DNA of 58,011 nt from a virus. Location: positions 1 to 58,011 of IMG/VR virus record IMGVR_UViG_3300033141_002284; one strand, 5' to 3'. Shown in pieces: positions 40,591 to 48,789 of this stretch (the stretch's first letter is position 1; each line of letters begins with the position of its first letter). A program made the position numbers and the translations under genes. The notes below the pieces were generated by a model that was given only the letters and a program-made list of their open reading frames with translations, did not search any database and was not told the DNA's origin.

Positions 40591-41083
40591 ATCCTAACTC
40601 TTTAGCCTTTTTGGCGGCATTTAACATTTCATCTATCGGCGAGGCTTTCTTGACTGTCATATCAATATCCTGTTTTATAGTCTCCCTCTTGCCATATATT
40701 TTGGGCTCCATCCTCTCAAGGAACCATGCGGCAGCAAACCAGTTGGTTTTTGCCGCCTCTTCGATAAGCAATACATTTCTTAAAATAGCCGCATGCCTAC
40801 CCCTTTTTACAATATCCAGGAAGTTTAAAAGCAGTTCTGCTTCATGTTTCTTTTTTAATGTCGCAAATTTAACTTCCCTTTTTTCCGATAGATCACTAGC
40901 TAAATTTTCAGCTTTGGTTTTCCAGTAATACCAGGTACTTCGGGGGATTCCTAATGTACCATATATTGTTTTATCGTAAAGTCCGACTTTACAATATTTG
41001 TCTATTTCTTTTAATAGAGTCTCGGTTAAGCATACTTTACGAGTTTTATATTTGATTGTTTTATTCTTTCCATTTTTTACCAT
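40556..41083 (-). CDS. terS: Terminase small subunit
   Basis: The 175-residue protein lies just before TerL and overlaps it. Residues 35-55 form a helix-turn-helix (YDKTIYGTLGIPRSTWYYW). A helical oligomerisation region and a C-terminal AKKAKELGYVPKDI follow. It recognises the packaging site. An operator-like palindrome (40973-40997) lies inside the HTH-coding part. Confidence 0.75.
   Translation of the reverse strand: MVKNGKNKTIKYKTRKVCLTETLLKEIDKYCKVGLYDKTIYGTLGIPRSTWYYWKTKAENLASDLSEKREVKFATLKKKHEAELLLNFLDIVKRGRHAAILRNVLLIEEAAKTNWFAAAWFLERMEPKIYGKRETIKQDIDMTVKKASPIDEMLNAAKKAKELGYVPKDIIASNN
40973..40997. promoter_or_regulatory. Intragenic palindrome in terS
   Basis: GTAAAGTC and GACTTTAC meet across one base, extending to ATCG/CAAT flanks. 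It belongs to the dispersed GTAAA/TTTAC group although it lies inside a gene. It could be a packaging or stoperator site. Confidence 0.4.
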
Positions 41084-42329
41084 TTAATTTAATATTAATC
41101 TCCCTTTTGTTTTGTTTACACCAATCTTTATATCGCTGAACTGTTACATTGCAATAGTGCGGCTCGATCTCCATGCCATAACATATCCGGTTGGTTTTCT
41201 CACAGGCTATGAGAGTGGAGCCTGAACCGAGGAAAGGATCAAGGATTGTTTTATAGGAATTAAATCGTCTGAAAATATTCTCAAAAAGGCCGACTGGTTT
41301 TTGAGTTGGATGCACTCTCTTCAACAGTTCATCAGTTCTATTTCCTTCACGGGAGAGGCCATTCCAGAGATATTTAAAAACCTTAATCCCGCCCTTTTGA
41401 AAAGAAGTCCAGGCCATTTCCGCTTCTGAGAAATTACCGGTCATTTCCTTATCCCAGATAAACCAACATCGGGAGATAGGAAGAAAATCGGTATAATAAT
41501 TCCCGCCCCATAGAACTATGTTTTTATATTTCAGATTTTTACAGATTTGATAAAAACGTTTTGTCGTTTCTGTAGAATCATCTCCTCTTATTTCGTAATA
41601 TTCTTTTGAATCAACTATATTCACACCACCAATCTTGCCCTTGAATTTTGTTTCACCACCTCCGCCTGTCTTTTTTGTCTTTACATTTACAGCATTAATC
41701 CCATAAGGCGGATCAGTGAATACCATATCCGCCTTCTGCCTCGCCATTAGCTTTTCAATCTGCTTTGCATCGGTGCTATCTCCACATAATACCCGATGTT
41801 TCCCAAGTTCCCATAAATCACCCATTTTGGTTATTGTTTTAACTTTTTCCGGTATTTCATCGTCATCAACGGTTTCTTCTTCTGGAAACACAATGTCAAC
41901 ATTAGGTATTTCTACTGTATTTAATAAAGAATCTACATCTAAATCGGCTTCATCAATAAAATCCATTAATCCTGCCTCGGTTATTATTCCGTATTGGCTG
42001 GCGATTCCCAACAGTTTTTCTTTTGCTTCTTTTTTATTGATTGCTTTTATATAATCAATTGGCAATTTTGCCGGTATTTTATATCCTTCCTTCTGCAATT
42101 CCAATAATGCCTTGACTCGACTATGTCCATCAAGAATATATGCCTTACTTTTATCAGATTTTTTCCAAATAAATATCGGTGCGCTGAAGTTGTTTTTGAT
42201 AATATTATTCTTTAGCTTTTGCATATTCTCAGGAGTTATCTTTTTTAGATCGCCCTGAAAGTTTATCAATTTATCAATCGGCAATAAATCAGCTCCTTTA
42301 CAAGCTGTCTTGATTTCCTTTACCATCAC
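41061..42329 (-). CDS. ParB domain - DNA methyltransferase fusion
   Basis: The 422-residue protein joins a ParB/Srx-like N-terminal domain (AYILDGHSRVKALLELQ, GHSR near 68-71) to a methyltransferase with FTDPPYG (206-210), HPTQKPVGLFE and LDPFLGSGSTLIACE near 370, then YGMEIEPHYC. Such fusions are common in phages. They probably methylate phage DNA, with the ParB part guiding DNA binding. It lies between a RecU-like gene and the terminase, so it may mark DNA before packaging. Confidence 0.85.
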   Translation of the reverse strand: MMVKEIKTACKGADLLPIDKLINFQGDLKKITPENMQKLKNNIIKNNFSAPIFIWKKSDKSKAYILDGHSRVKALLELQKEGYKIPAKLPIDYIKAINKKEAKEKLLGIASQYGIITEAGLMDFIDEADLDVDSLLNTVEIPNVDIVFPEEETVDDDEIPEKVKTITKMGDLWELGKHRVLCGDSTDAKQIEKLMARQKADMVFTDPPYGINAVNVKTKKTGGGGETKFKGKIGGVNIVDSKEYYEIRGDDSTETTKRFYQICKNLKYKNIVLWGGNYYTDFLPISRCWFIWDKEMTGNFSEAEMAWTSFQKGGIKVFKYLWNGLSREGNRTDELLKRVHPTQKPVGLFENIFRRFNSYKTILDPFLGSGSTLIACEKTNRICYGMEIEPHYCNVTVQRYKDWCKQNKREINIKLNGKKWKE

Positions 42330-42523
42330 CTCGCCCTTGGTCTTAACGGTATTACTATCGGTATTCCTAATATTTGCAAATCTATAACAAATCCGTTTAT
42401 ATGAAATCTAAATATACGGAATTTATATCCAATCTCTTTCCAGCCAATCTCTAATAAATTAATTGTAAAGTGCCCTTTACGAATAATTATATCGAATATA
42501 CTAATCCAATATTGATTCTGCAT
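42326..42523 (-). CDS. Small hypothetical protein (65 aa)
   Basis: ATG 42523 is chosen because GGAGG stands six bases upstream. The product (QYWISIFDIIIRKGHFTINL, then RIFRFHINGFVIDLQILGIP) is hydrophobic and beta-rich. An operator-like GTAAAG/CTTTAC palindrome (42465-42480) lies inside the gene. Confidence 0.4.
   Translation of the reverse strand: MQNQYWISIFDIIIRKGHFTINLLEIGWKEIGYKFRIFRFHINGFVIDLQILGIPIVIPLRPRAR
42465..42480. promoter_or_regulatory. Intragenic palindrome
   Basis: GTAAAG and CTTTAC flank TGCC inside a small gene. It is a shorter relative of the dispersed palindrome. Confidence 0.3.
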
Positions 42524-43058
42524 AATCATCCTCCTCTTCATCCAGAACCATTGCTACTCTCGGCTTTCCATTAAGTTTATATGGCCGAACTTCTATGATC
42601 CTGGATGGTATTTTAAAAACCTCAAATTTTTGCTTTCTTAACGGTAAATATAATCCTTCATTCCTTAATTCTTCAAGTTGGCTTTTTAATATTGAGCAGC
42701 GCATTTCCCATGCCTTCATGTTTGGCTGGATAAAAAACAAATCAAATCCTATCCGATATAAATATATCCCAACTATTATCATTGGTGTAGTAAAAACCGA
42801 ATTTTTATTTATTAGACATAGATTGGTTATTTGATGTTCACTTAACTTCCGGAATGGGAAAGCTTGATAATTTTTAAGCATTTTTGTTTCATAAAAATAA
42901 GTAAATCCGTTTGCAACAGCAATTCCATCAAATGGCCGCCTAAGATTAAATCTCTGGTTTTCATCATTAGTAAATTGTGGATCGATTATTTTATAACTAA
43001 ATCCACCGGCATCTTTGAAATTCTTTACTATCAGACTATTAAGATTGCTCTCTTTCAT
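42501..43058 (-). CDS. RecU-like PD-(D/E)XK nuclease
   Basis: The 185-residue protein has RPFDGIAV (Asp44), YFYETK (Glu57, Lys59) and FPFRKLSEHQITNL (His75-Gln76), the core pattern of RecU-type Holliday junction resolvases. It should resolve branched DNA before packaging, which fits its place just ahead of the terminase genes. Confidence 0.65.
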   Translation of the reverse strand: MKESNLNSLIVKNFKDAGGFSYKIIDPQFTNDENQRFNLRRPFDGIAVANGFTYFYETKMLKNYQAFPFRKLSEHQITNLCLINKNSVFTTPMIIVGIYLYRIGFDLFFIQPNMKAWEMRCSILKSQLEELRNEGLYLPLRKQKFEVFKIPSRIIEVRPYKLNGKPRVAMVLDEEEDDYAESILD

Positions 43059-43060
43059 GA

Positions 43061-43438
43061 TTAATCCTTTAAAAGTTCCGGATTTTCATAAAAATTACCA
43101 ATAACAATACCATAAAAATCATAAAACATGGTTTCCAAAAAACTTCCTTTTGTTGGCCCTGGTCGATATAGGGCAAAATAGGGCGGACTCCATTCAACTA
43201 TATAAATAGTTCCATTAACATCTTTAACAATATCTTTTTCATATATCTCTTTGCTATTCTTGTCCTCGAGGCCGGTATAGAATGAGATTTCCAGATGATT
43301 CATGCCCCGCATATAATGATCATATCCACATTCAGTAAAACACCATGCCTCTCCGTCTTGGTCTATGTAAATATCATCATAATCCGTTTCCCAGCGCTTT
43401 TGTTTATCATTCCATACCCTAAACTTACTCTCTTTCAT
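43061..43438 (-). CDS. YopX family protein, copy 1
   Basis: The 125-residue protein starts KESKFRVWNDKQKRWE, has LEISFYTGLEDKNSKEIYEK, DIVKDVNGTIYIVEW and ends IGNFYENPELL, the YopX signature. Its function is unknown although it is very common in phages. A second copy is at 54474-54920. Confidence 0.8.
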   Translation of the reverse strand: MKESKFRVWNDKQKRWETDYDDIYIDQDGEAWCFTECGYDHYMRGMNHLEISFYTGLEDKNSKEIYEKDIVKDVNGTIYIVEWSPPYFALYRPGPTKGSFLETMFYDFYGIVIGNFYENPELLKD

Positions 43439-43703
43439 TCCTTTGCTCTCCGTATGCTTTTATTCTATGAGCTATCAAGTGATCTATTGTTGCATCAAGT
43501 CTCCGCATAGTCATTTCAGAATAAAATAAAAACATTAATTCTTCGCTTTCTGTTATTTTGTCAGGATGCTCAATTCCTAAAGATAATACAATATTATTAT
43601 AACCGGCATCTTTTAAAAAAATCATTATACTTTCTACTTTTATTTGTGCAGCTTTTTTAGTATTTTCTGGAACAAATCGATTTGTTAATAATTCAATTTT
43701 CAT
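43425..43703 (-). CDS. Hypothetical protein (92 aa)
   Basis: The product is alpha/beta (NTKKAAQIKVESIMIFLKDA, ELMFLFYSEMTMRRLDATID) with no recognised family. Its stop overlaps the YopX start. Confidence 0.45.
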   Translation of the reverse strand: MKIELLTNRFVPENTKKAAQIKVESIMIFLKDAGYNNIVLSLGIEHPDKITESEELMFLFYSEMTMRRLDATIDHLIAHRIKAYGEQRNERE

Positions 43704-44846
43704 TTATTCCTTCGCTTTATATCCTGGATTCTCAAATTCAAAAGAACCGTATACTAAACCATAATCATCAGATTGCTTTAATTCTCTTCCTTTATGTGGC
43801 TGTACAGAATCCCATTGTGTACTCACATATAATTTAGTTGACGTTTTTTTTATACATGGTAGATAACCATATTCAATATCATCATTTAATTCTGGCAGAC
43901 GACGTCCTGTTGTATAATTCTCAATATAGCCATATCCAGTATGCATCGGCCATAATCTATTTAACATAGAAGGACAATAAATTGAATTTTGATTTATTAT
44001 TAGATCATCAACCAAATCTTCCTTTATCCATTTTCGCCAATCTAATTTCGTATTACCTATTGGCGGCCCCAATATCTCACCAGTAGGAATACCAATCGCT
44101 AAAGATTTATTTGCTTTATTAAGCTCTGGTCTTATTTCTTTGATAAATTTGGTTAAATATGAGCCAAGCAGACGGCGCCAACTAACCAAATCAAAATCGT
44201 CAATATAGATATCTTTACCGTAAAGCTCATAATATTCTTTTCTTACTGGCTCATTAAATCCAAACTGATCTGCAAATTCGGCCGGTTTTGATTGCGATCT
44301 TAAACAGATAAACAATCCATCAAAATCCGTATTTTCTATTGAGCTTAAAAAATATTCTCTGAAATATTTGCGGACTTCCGGATAAGATAAACTTAAAACA
44401 CCCCACTGTCTTTTCGTTCCGCTTCTATCTACCCTGGCATATTCAGGATGTTCATAAGAGAATCTACTCATACGAGTATTATATTGTGCTGTATCAGCAG
44501 AATGATAACTGACTTTCCGTTCTTTTAACGGCGGCAATGGCCAACCTTCGTCAAACAGGTGGACATACAAATAGATTTTCATTCCCACCCTATGAGCTAT
44601 TGCCGGTATTTCATGGTCTTCCCAATCTATAGGAATGGCTTTTTTCTTTTTACGGATTATATTATAGATTGAATTAAAATATTTGTTTTCCGCTTTTCTT
44701 GTTCCCCGCCAAAATATTTTATCAGCATTCAGTCTTTCTTTCCAAATTGCCATTCTCTGCTCAATAGCATCTAGGGTAATTAATTGTCCATCTCCATTTC
44801 CTCCATAAGTGCGATGATCCCCCCAAGATACATTTACTATATTCAT
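43704..44846 (-). CDS. TIM-barrel glycosidase-like protein
   Basis: The 380-residue protein resembles family-10-like glycosyl hydrolase folds: RMAIWKERLNADKIFWRGTR, a helix-strand MKIYLYVHLFDEGWPLPP, the LSLSYPEVRKYFREYFLSSI step and FDGLFICLRSQ. Catalytic acids cannot be assigned by eye. It follows two nucleotidyltransferase genes and the sugar transporter, so a role in processing a surface or imported glycan is plausible. Confidence 0.5.
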   Translation of the reverse strand: MNIVNVSWGDHRTYGGNGDGQLITLDAIEQRMAIWKERLNADKIFWRGTRKAENKYFNSIYNIIRKKKKAIPIDWEDHEIPAIAHRVGMKIYLYVHLFDEGWPLPPLKERKVSYHSADTAQYNTRMSRFSYEHPEYARVDRSGTKRQWGVLSLSYPEVRKYFREYFLSSIENTDFDGLFICLRSQSKPAEFADQFGFNEPVRKEYYELYGKDIYIDDFDLVSWRRLLGSYLTKFIKEIRPELNKANKSLAIGIPTGEILGPPIGNTKLDWRKWIKEDLVDDLIINQNSIYCPSMLNRLWPMHTGYGYIENYTTGRRLPELNDDIEYGYLPCIKKTSTKLYVSTQWDSVQPHKGRELKQSDDYGLVYGSFEFENPGYKAKE

Positions 44847-45556
44847 ATTTCAATTATCTCTTTGTAAGCTCTTTCAATATCGGAATATCTCTCTGGGAAA
44901 AACCCTAAGTAATCGATTACCATATTCATTATTGCCATTTCGAGCGGATAATCAATGTCAATCTTAATTGCTGTTTTTCCCGGCGGCATAATATCACTAC
45001 AATCAACCAATTTGATTAATGGATCACCTTCCTTAAGCACATAGCAACACCAATATTGTTCTTCCATTTTTGCTGGATCGGAACATTTTTTCATAGCCGC
45101 TATTTGTGATTCCATATATATTTTTTTTATACCGCCAGTATTATGCCCGCTTATTGGTGATCCCCAAGGACTATAACTACCATAAGTCCAATAGTCCGGT
45201 TCTCTCCTCATTGCATCAATAAGTCTTTGTGCTATTTCCAAATCAAAAAAAGGGCTATCTCCCGAAACTGTTAAAGCATGGGTAATGCCATATTCATTCC
45301 AAGTTTCCAAATGTCTACTTGCCAAATTGTGAACATCACCCCGGTAACATTCGACTTGATTATCATCACAAATATTTTGAATGACATCATCTGAAGTTAA
45401 ATAAGAGGTTGACACAACTATCCCATCAAGATTTTTAAGATTTTTGCACTTTACAATTATTTGTTCCAACATCGGTTTTCCGCCCAACATGGAAATAACC
45501 TTATTCGGAAATCTTTCTGAAGAACAACGTGCTGTTATTAATGCAAATAATTTCAT
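44843..45556 (-). CDS. SpsF-like nucleotidyltransferase, copy 1
   Basis: The 237-residue protein starts LFALITARCSSERFPNKVIS, the nucleotide-binding loop of CMP-sugar synthetases, then has GKPMLEQIIVK, VVSTSYLTSDDVIQN and VSGDSPFFDLEIAQRLID with the metal-binding Asp pair. It should activate a sugar as CMP- or similar, for glycan synthesis. It is coupled to a diverged copy upstream. Confidence 0.7.
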   Translation of the reverse strand: MKLFALITARCSSERFPNKVISMLGGKPMLEQIIVKCKNLKNLDGIVVSTSYLTSDDVIQNICDDNQVECYRGDVHNLASRHLETWNEYGITHALTVSGDSPFFDLEIAQRLIDAMRREPDYWTYGSYSPWGSPISGHNTGGIKKIYMESQIAAMKKCSDPAKMEEQYWCCYVLKEGDPLIKLVDCSDIMPPGKTAIKIDIDYPLEMAIMNMVIDYLGFFPERYSDIERAYKEIIEI

Positions 45557-46230
45557 AATTTTTCCATCTCCATAAATGCTTTTTCTATTTCCTCATATTT
45601 TTCTGGATAATGGCCGATATATTCAATTACTTTATTTAATATTGCAACATGCAAAGGATAAGCGATATTCAAATCTATTAAGTATTTATTTCGTAAATTA
45701 GGTTCCTTCCAATCATGCAGAATAAAACCATCTTTTTTGGATTGTTTGGATTGCCACCATAGTTCTTGATCGGTTCCAGTCTTTTTATATTCTTCTATTA
45801 TTTCCCTAGAAGGTATAGAATGCATAATGCCCTCCGAATGAACATAGGCATATCTATAATATGCATACCCTGGTTTTTTTCTTATTTCTCGAATCACTTC
45901 GTTCATTATTTTTATCTCAAATAATGGCCAATTAGCAGGCATCGGAATAAAATAATCAAGATCATATTTCACAACAGCTTCGTAATATCTTAATCCTCGA
46001 TCATCCGGCGGGCCCGTAATATATTGAATTCCATATCGCCCCGCAAGATTCATCAACCATTTGTCTTCTGGATAATAAGTAGTTGATAAAATTATTTCAT
46101 CAAGGCCCTTTAGTTTTACCAATCTTTCAATCACTCTTTCAATAATTGGTACTCCTCCCAGTTTGGCTTTAATCTTATCCGGCCATCGACCATAATTAGA
46201 CCTTGCTAATACTACAGCTCCTATTCTCAT
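45553..46230 (-). CDS. SpsF-like nucleotidyltransferase, diverged copy 2
   Basis: The 225-residue protein begins IGAVVLARSNYGRWPDKIKA and keeps GGVPIIERVIERL and EIILSTTYYPEDKWL. The usual GDSPxxD metal site reads MPANWPLFEIKI, so the catalytic aspartates are lost. It may be a regulatory or inactive partner of copy 1. Both end in similar HVAILNKVIEYIGHYPEKYE-type tails. Confidence 0.65.
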   Translation of the reverse strand: MRIGAVVLARSNYGRWPDKIKAKLGGVPIIERVIERLVKLKGLDEIILSTTYYPEDKWLMNLAGRYGIQYITGPPDDRGLRYYEAVVKYDLDYFIPMPANWPLFEIKIMNEVIREIRKKPGYAYYRYAYVHSEGIMHSIPSREIIEEYKKTGTDQELWWQSKQSKKDGFILHDWKEPNLRNKYLIDLNIAYPLHVAILNKVIEYIGHYPEKYEEIEKAFMEMEKL

Positions 46231-46472
46231 TTCTTTCTCCCCTCTGCAAAATCTTTTAATATTTTCCGCACTTGCTTTTTATAGTTTAAATATTCTTTTA
46301 AAACACCTCCACCAGTTATTATCAGTTTTATTAAATAAAATGGTATTGCCATAATTAAAACTGCCAAAAAACCTATTGCTATCGCAAACATCCCCACAAA
46401 TAAAAACGGCGATAATATTATAAAGGCTATTATCTCTTCTGTTTTAGATAATTTTTTATCTTCATTATCCAT
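46227..46472 (-). CDS. Small membrane protein, copy 1 of a pair
   Basis: The 81-residue product has two membrane helices (about 14-30 and 33-52) and a basic tail EYLNYKKQVRKILKDFAEG. The tail matches EYINFRKQRHKILKDFEKN of the next gene, so the two are tandem paralogues. Confidence 0.55.
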   Translation of the reverse strand: MDNEDKKLSKTEEIIAFIILSPFLFVGMFAIAIGFLAVLIMAIPFYLIKLIITGGGVLKEYLNYKKQVRKILKDFAEGRKK

Positions 46473-46728
46473 TGTTTATTCCCTTGTTTTTTTCAAAATC
46501 TTTTAATATTTTGTGTCTCTGTTTTCTAAAATTTATATATTCTATTATAAAATCAACTCCGTCTTTTGTTAATATTATAATCGCTTTTGGTATCGTTATT
46601 ATTAAACACACAAAAATCATTGTTATCGCAATAATTAGAATAAATGGCAGTGCTATCGGCATCGGCACTAACAATATCCAAGCGACTAATGGGTAAGCTA
46701 ATGATATTTTATTTTTTTTATCTGTCAT
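46465..46728 (-). CDS. Small membrane protein, copy 2 of a pair
   Basis: ATG 46728 follows AAAGGGG. The 87-residue product has hydrophobic segments (LAYPLVAWILLVPMPIALPF, IIAITMIFVCLIITIPK) and the tail shared with 46227-46472. It lies directly after the permease gene. A regulatory subunit role is speculative. Confidence 0.5.
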   Translation of the reverse strand: MTDKKNKISLAYPLVAWILLVPMPIALPFILIIAITMIFVCLIITIPKAIIILTKDGVDFIIEYINFRKQRHKILKDFEKNKGINNG

Positions 46729-46730
46729 AA

Positions 46731-47558
46731 TTACCCCTTTGTTACTCCCGAAAAAATATTCTTTAAAAAATGCTTTTGGAACATTGCAAATATTACTAAT
46801 GGCGGTAAAAAAGCGAATGTAGCACAAGCATTTTTCAATCCATAATGCTCAAGCCCGGATTTAAAAAGTATCTCTGCACTGGTTACTATTTTCAATATGC
46901 CGACCGGTAAAGTATATATATTTTCTGATTGTGCTATTATTAGCTGCCACATTAAGGCATTCCATCCGCCTATAAATCCGATTAAAAACATAGCCGCTGC
47001 CGGAGCCATCGATAAAGGTATTACTATTTTTATCAATTTTGTTATTTCTCCGGCTCCATCGATCTCTGCAATATCTAATAATTCATTCGGAAATGATTTT
47101 AAAAATTGCCGATAAAAAAATATATAAACTGGTGAAGCTAATCCTGGTATTACCATTCCTGCTAAAGAATCATATAGTCCCATTTTTTTAATCATTAGAA
47201 ATAACGGTATCATTTTACTCTGCATTGGCACCATTAAGGAAGCTAGAAATAACATAAAAATAGTTTCTTTGTAAGGTATTTGTTTTTTTGCGAAAGCATA
47301 TCCACTTAATATACTAAATGATGTTGCTCCGAAAGCCCCGGCAGCCGATACAATAAAACTATTAAAAGTCCATCTTAAAACCGGCCATTTAAACAAAGTT
47401 ATATAGTTATTGATTGTCGGCTTTCTTGGTAGTAATGTCGGCGGCATAGCAACGGCGCCCAATGCTGATTTAAAAGAGCCGCTTATCATCCATATGACTG
47501 GAAATAAAAGAATTAGTGCTAATAATATTATTATTGTTTGATTAATTGTTTTTAACAT
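46731..47558 (-). CDS. ABC sugar transporter permease, MalG/CUT1 type
   Basis: The 275-residue protein has about six membrane helices and the EAA loop LDIAEIDGAGEITKLIKIVIPLS near residue 175-197, which docks on the ATPase. NNYITLFKWPVLRWTFNS near 50-67 is typical of the second CUT1 permease. It should form, with 47863-48789, the membrane channel for the sugar delivered by 48722-50053. Confidence 0.88.
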   Translation of the reverse strand: MLKTINQTIIILLALILLFPVIWMISGSFKSALGAVAMPPTLLPRKPTINNYITLFKWPVLRWTFNSFIVSAAGAFGATSFSILSGYAFAKKQIPYKETIFMLFLASLMVPMQSKMIPLFLMIKKMGLYDSLAGMVIPGLASPVYIFFYRQFLKSFPNELLDIAEIDGAGEITKLIKIVIPLSMAPAAAMFLIGFIGGWNALMWQLIIAQSENIYTLPVGILKIVTSAEILFKSGLEHYGLKNACATFAFLPPLVIFAMFQKHFLKNIFSGVTKG

Positions 47559-47745
47559 CTATTTTTCTTCTACTGTGAAACTGTTTGGATGCTAAAATCA
47601 TCATATATGCCATAGGATAAAAACCGACTATTTTATCAAATTTATCTTTTATTCTTTTCTTATCCCCATCTGAACTAAAATAATAATATGACAATAACGT
47701 AAACACACATCCCGCCCCTAATATAATACCTGGTATTATTCCCAT
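47542..47745 (-). CDS. Small membrane-associated protein (67 aa)
   Basis: ATG 47745 follows GGGAGG. A short hydrophobic start (IPGIILGAGCVFTLLSYYYF) is followed by a basic region. It is sandwiched between the two permease genes. Unknown function. Confidence 0.45.
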   Translation of the reverse strand: MGIIPGIILGAGCVFTLLSYYYFSSDGDKKRIKDKFDKIVGFYPMAYMMILASKQFHSRRKIDVKNN

Positions 47746-47876
47746 AATGTGCCTCCCGTAAAAATTGTTTCTTCTTTTTCTTGCTCAAGAAAGTTTTCAT
47801 ATTCCCTTTGATTCATTTTCTTTAAATATTTTATACCGCAATTAGGACAATATAAATCATATTTATTTCCTATCAA
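47736..47876 (-). CDS. Possible small zinc-knuckle protein (46 aa)
   Basis: A TTG start at 47876 lies within the permease gene end. The product has CPNCGIKYLKKM and then an acidic-basic helix. No strong ribosome site is visible, so it is uncertain. Confidence 0.3.
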   Translation of the reverse strand: MIGNKYDLYCPNCGIKYLKKMNQREYENFLEQEKEETIFTGGTLWE

Positions 47877-48789
47877 TCAATATTTTTTTCTGTATTACGG
47901 TTAATGCGATAATTATTGTAAATACCACCAGGCTTTCTGCCGCTCCCAGTCCATATTTGCCGCTTTGAAAAGCCCGTACAAAAATCTGATATACCAATGT
48001 AGTTGTCGCATAATATGGCCCGCCGCCTGTCAATACATATGGTATCTCCCAGATCATCATAACTCCGATTGTTTGCATGATTAAAATAAATGCTATTATC
48101 GGCAGCATTAACGGCATTGTAATATAGAGAGCTTTTTGTCTATCGCTACAACCATCTAATTCAGCGGCATCATATAGTTGTGTATCGATAGTCGATAAAG
48201 CCGACATATATAAAATAACATTTAATCCCATCCCTGAAGTTATCATAACAATGCAAATTGAAAAAAAAGCCGCTGGCATAGTTCCTGTCCAGATCACTGG
48301 TTCAATCCCGATTAATCCTATTATATAATTTAGCAAGCCATGCTGTGGATTAAAAATCCAGCTCCAAGTAATTGAAATAATCATCCCCGCCGATATTAGC
48401 GGAACATAATAGGCAAATCGTATAAATGATTGCATTTTTCTTGACATATCATGCGCTATCAATGAAACAAAAAACGAAACAAACACCAGTAAGGGAACAC
48501 TGAAAGCTACAATGCTTATAGTGGTTTTCATAGACTTCCAAAATATGTCATCGTTTATCAAATAGATGAAATTATCAAATCCTATGAATCGACTCACTCT
48601 GGCATTAGCTTTAAAAAAAGCAAGAGCAACACCTTGGATTGTAGGGATTGCTGTGAAGAGAATAAATATGAAGAGGGCTGGCGAAATCAACGCCAACCCT
48701 ACCATATAGTTTTTTATTTTTTTATTCTGAAAGAAGCTTATTTGCACGACGGTCAAATTCCGCTGCCGCTTCGGCAGGTGTAATCTCAT
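47863..48789 (-). CDS. ABC sugar transporter permease, MalF/CUT1 type
   Basis: The protein (308 residues from ATG 48789; a GTG at 48747 would shorten it to 294) has about six membrane helices. Near residue 200 the EAA loop TQLYDAAELDGCSDRQKALY is visible. LVYQIFVRAFQSGKYGLGAA near the end is typical of the first CUT1 permease. It overlaps the solute-binding gene stop. Neither start has a strong ribosome site. Confidence 0.88.
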   Translation of the reverse strand: MRLHLPKRQRNLTVVQISFFQNKKIKNYMVGLALISPALFIFILFTAIPTIQGVALAFFKANARVSRFIGFDNFIYLINDDIFWKSMKTTISIVAFSVPLLVFVSFFVSLIAHDMSRKMQSFIRFAYYVPLISAGMIISITWSWIFNPQHGLLNYIIGLIGIEPVIWTGTMPAAFFSICIVMITSGMGLNVILYMSALSTIDTQLYDAAELDGCSDRQKALYITMPLMLPIIAFILIMQTIGVMMIWEIPYVLTGGGPYYATTTLVYQIFVRAFQSGKYGLGAAESLVVFTIIIALTVIQKKILIDRK

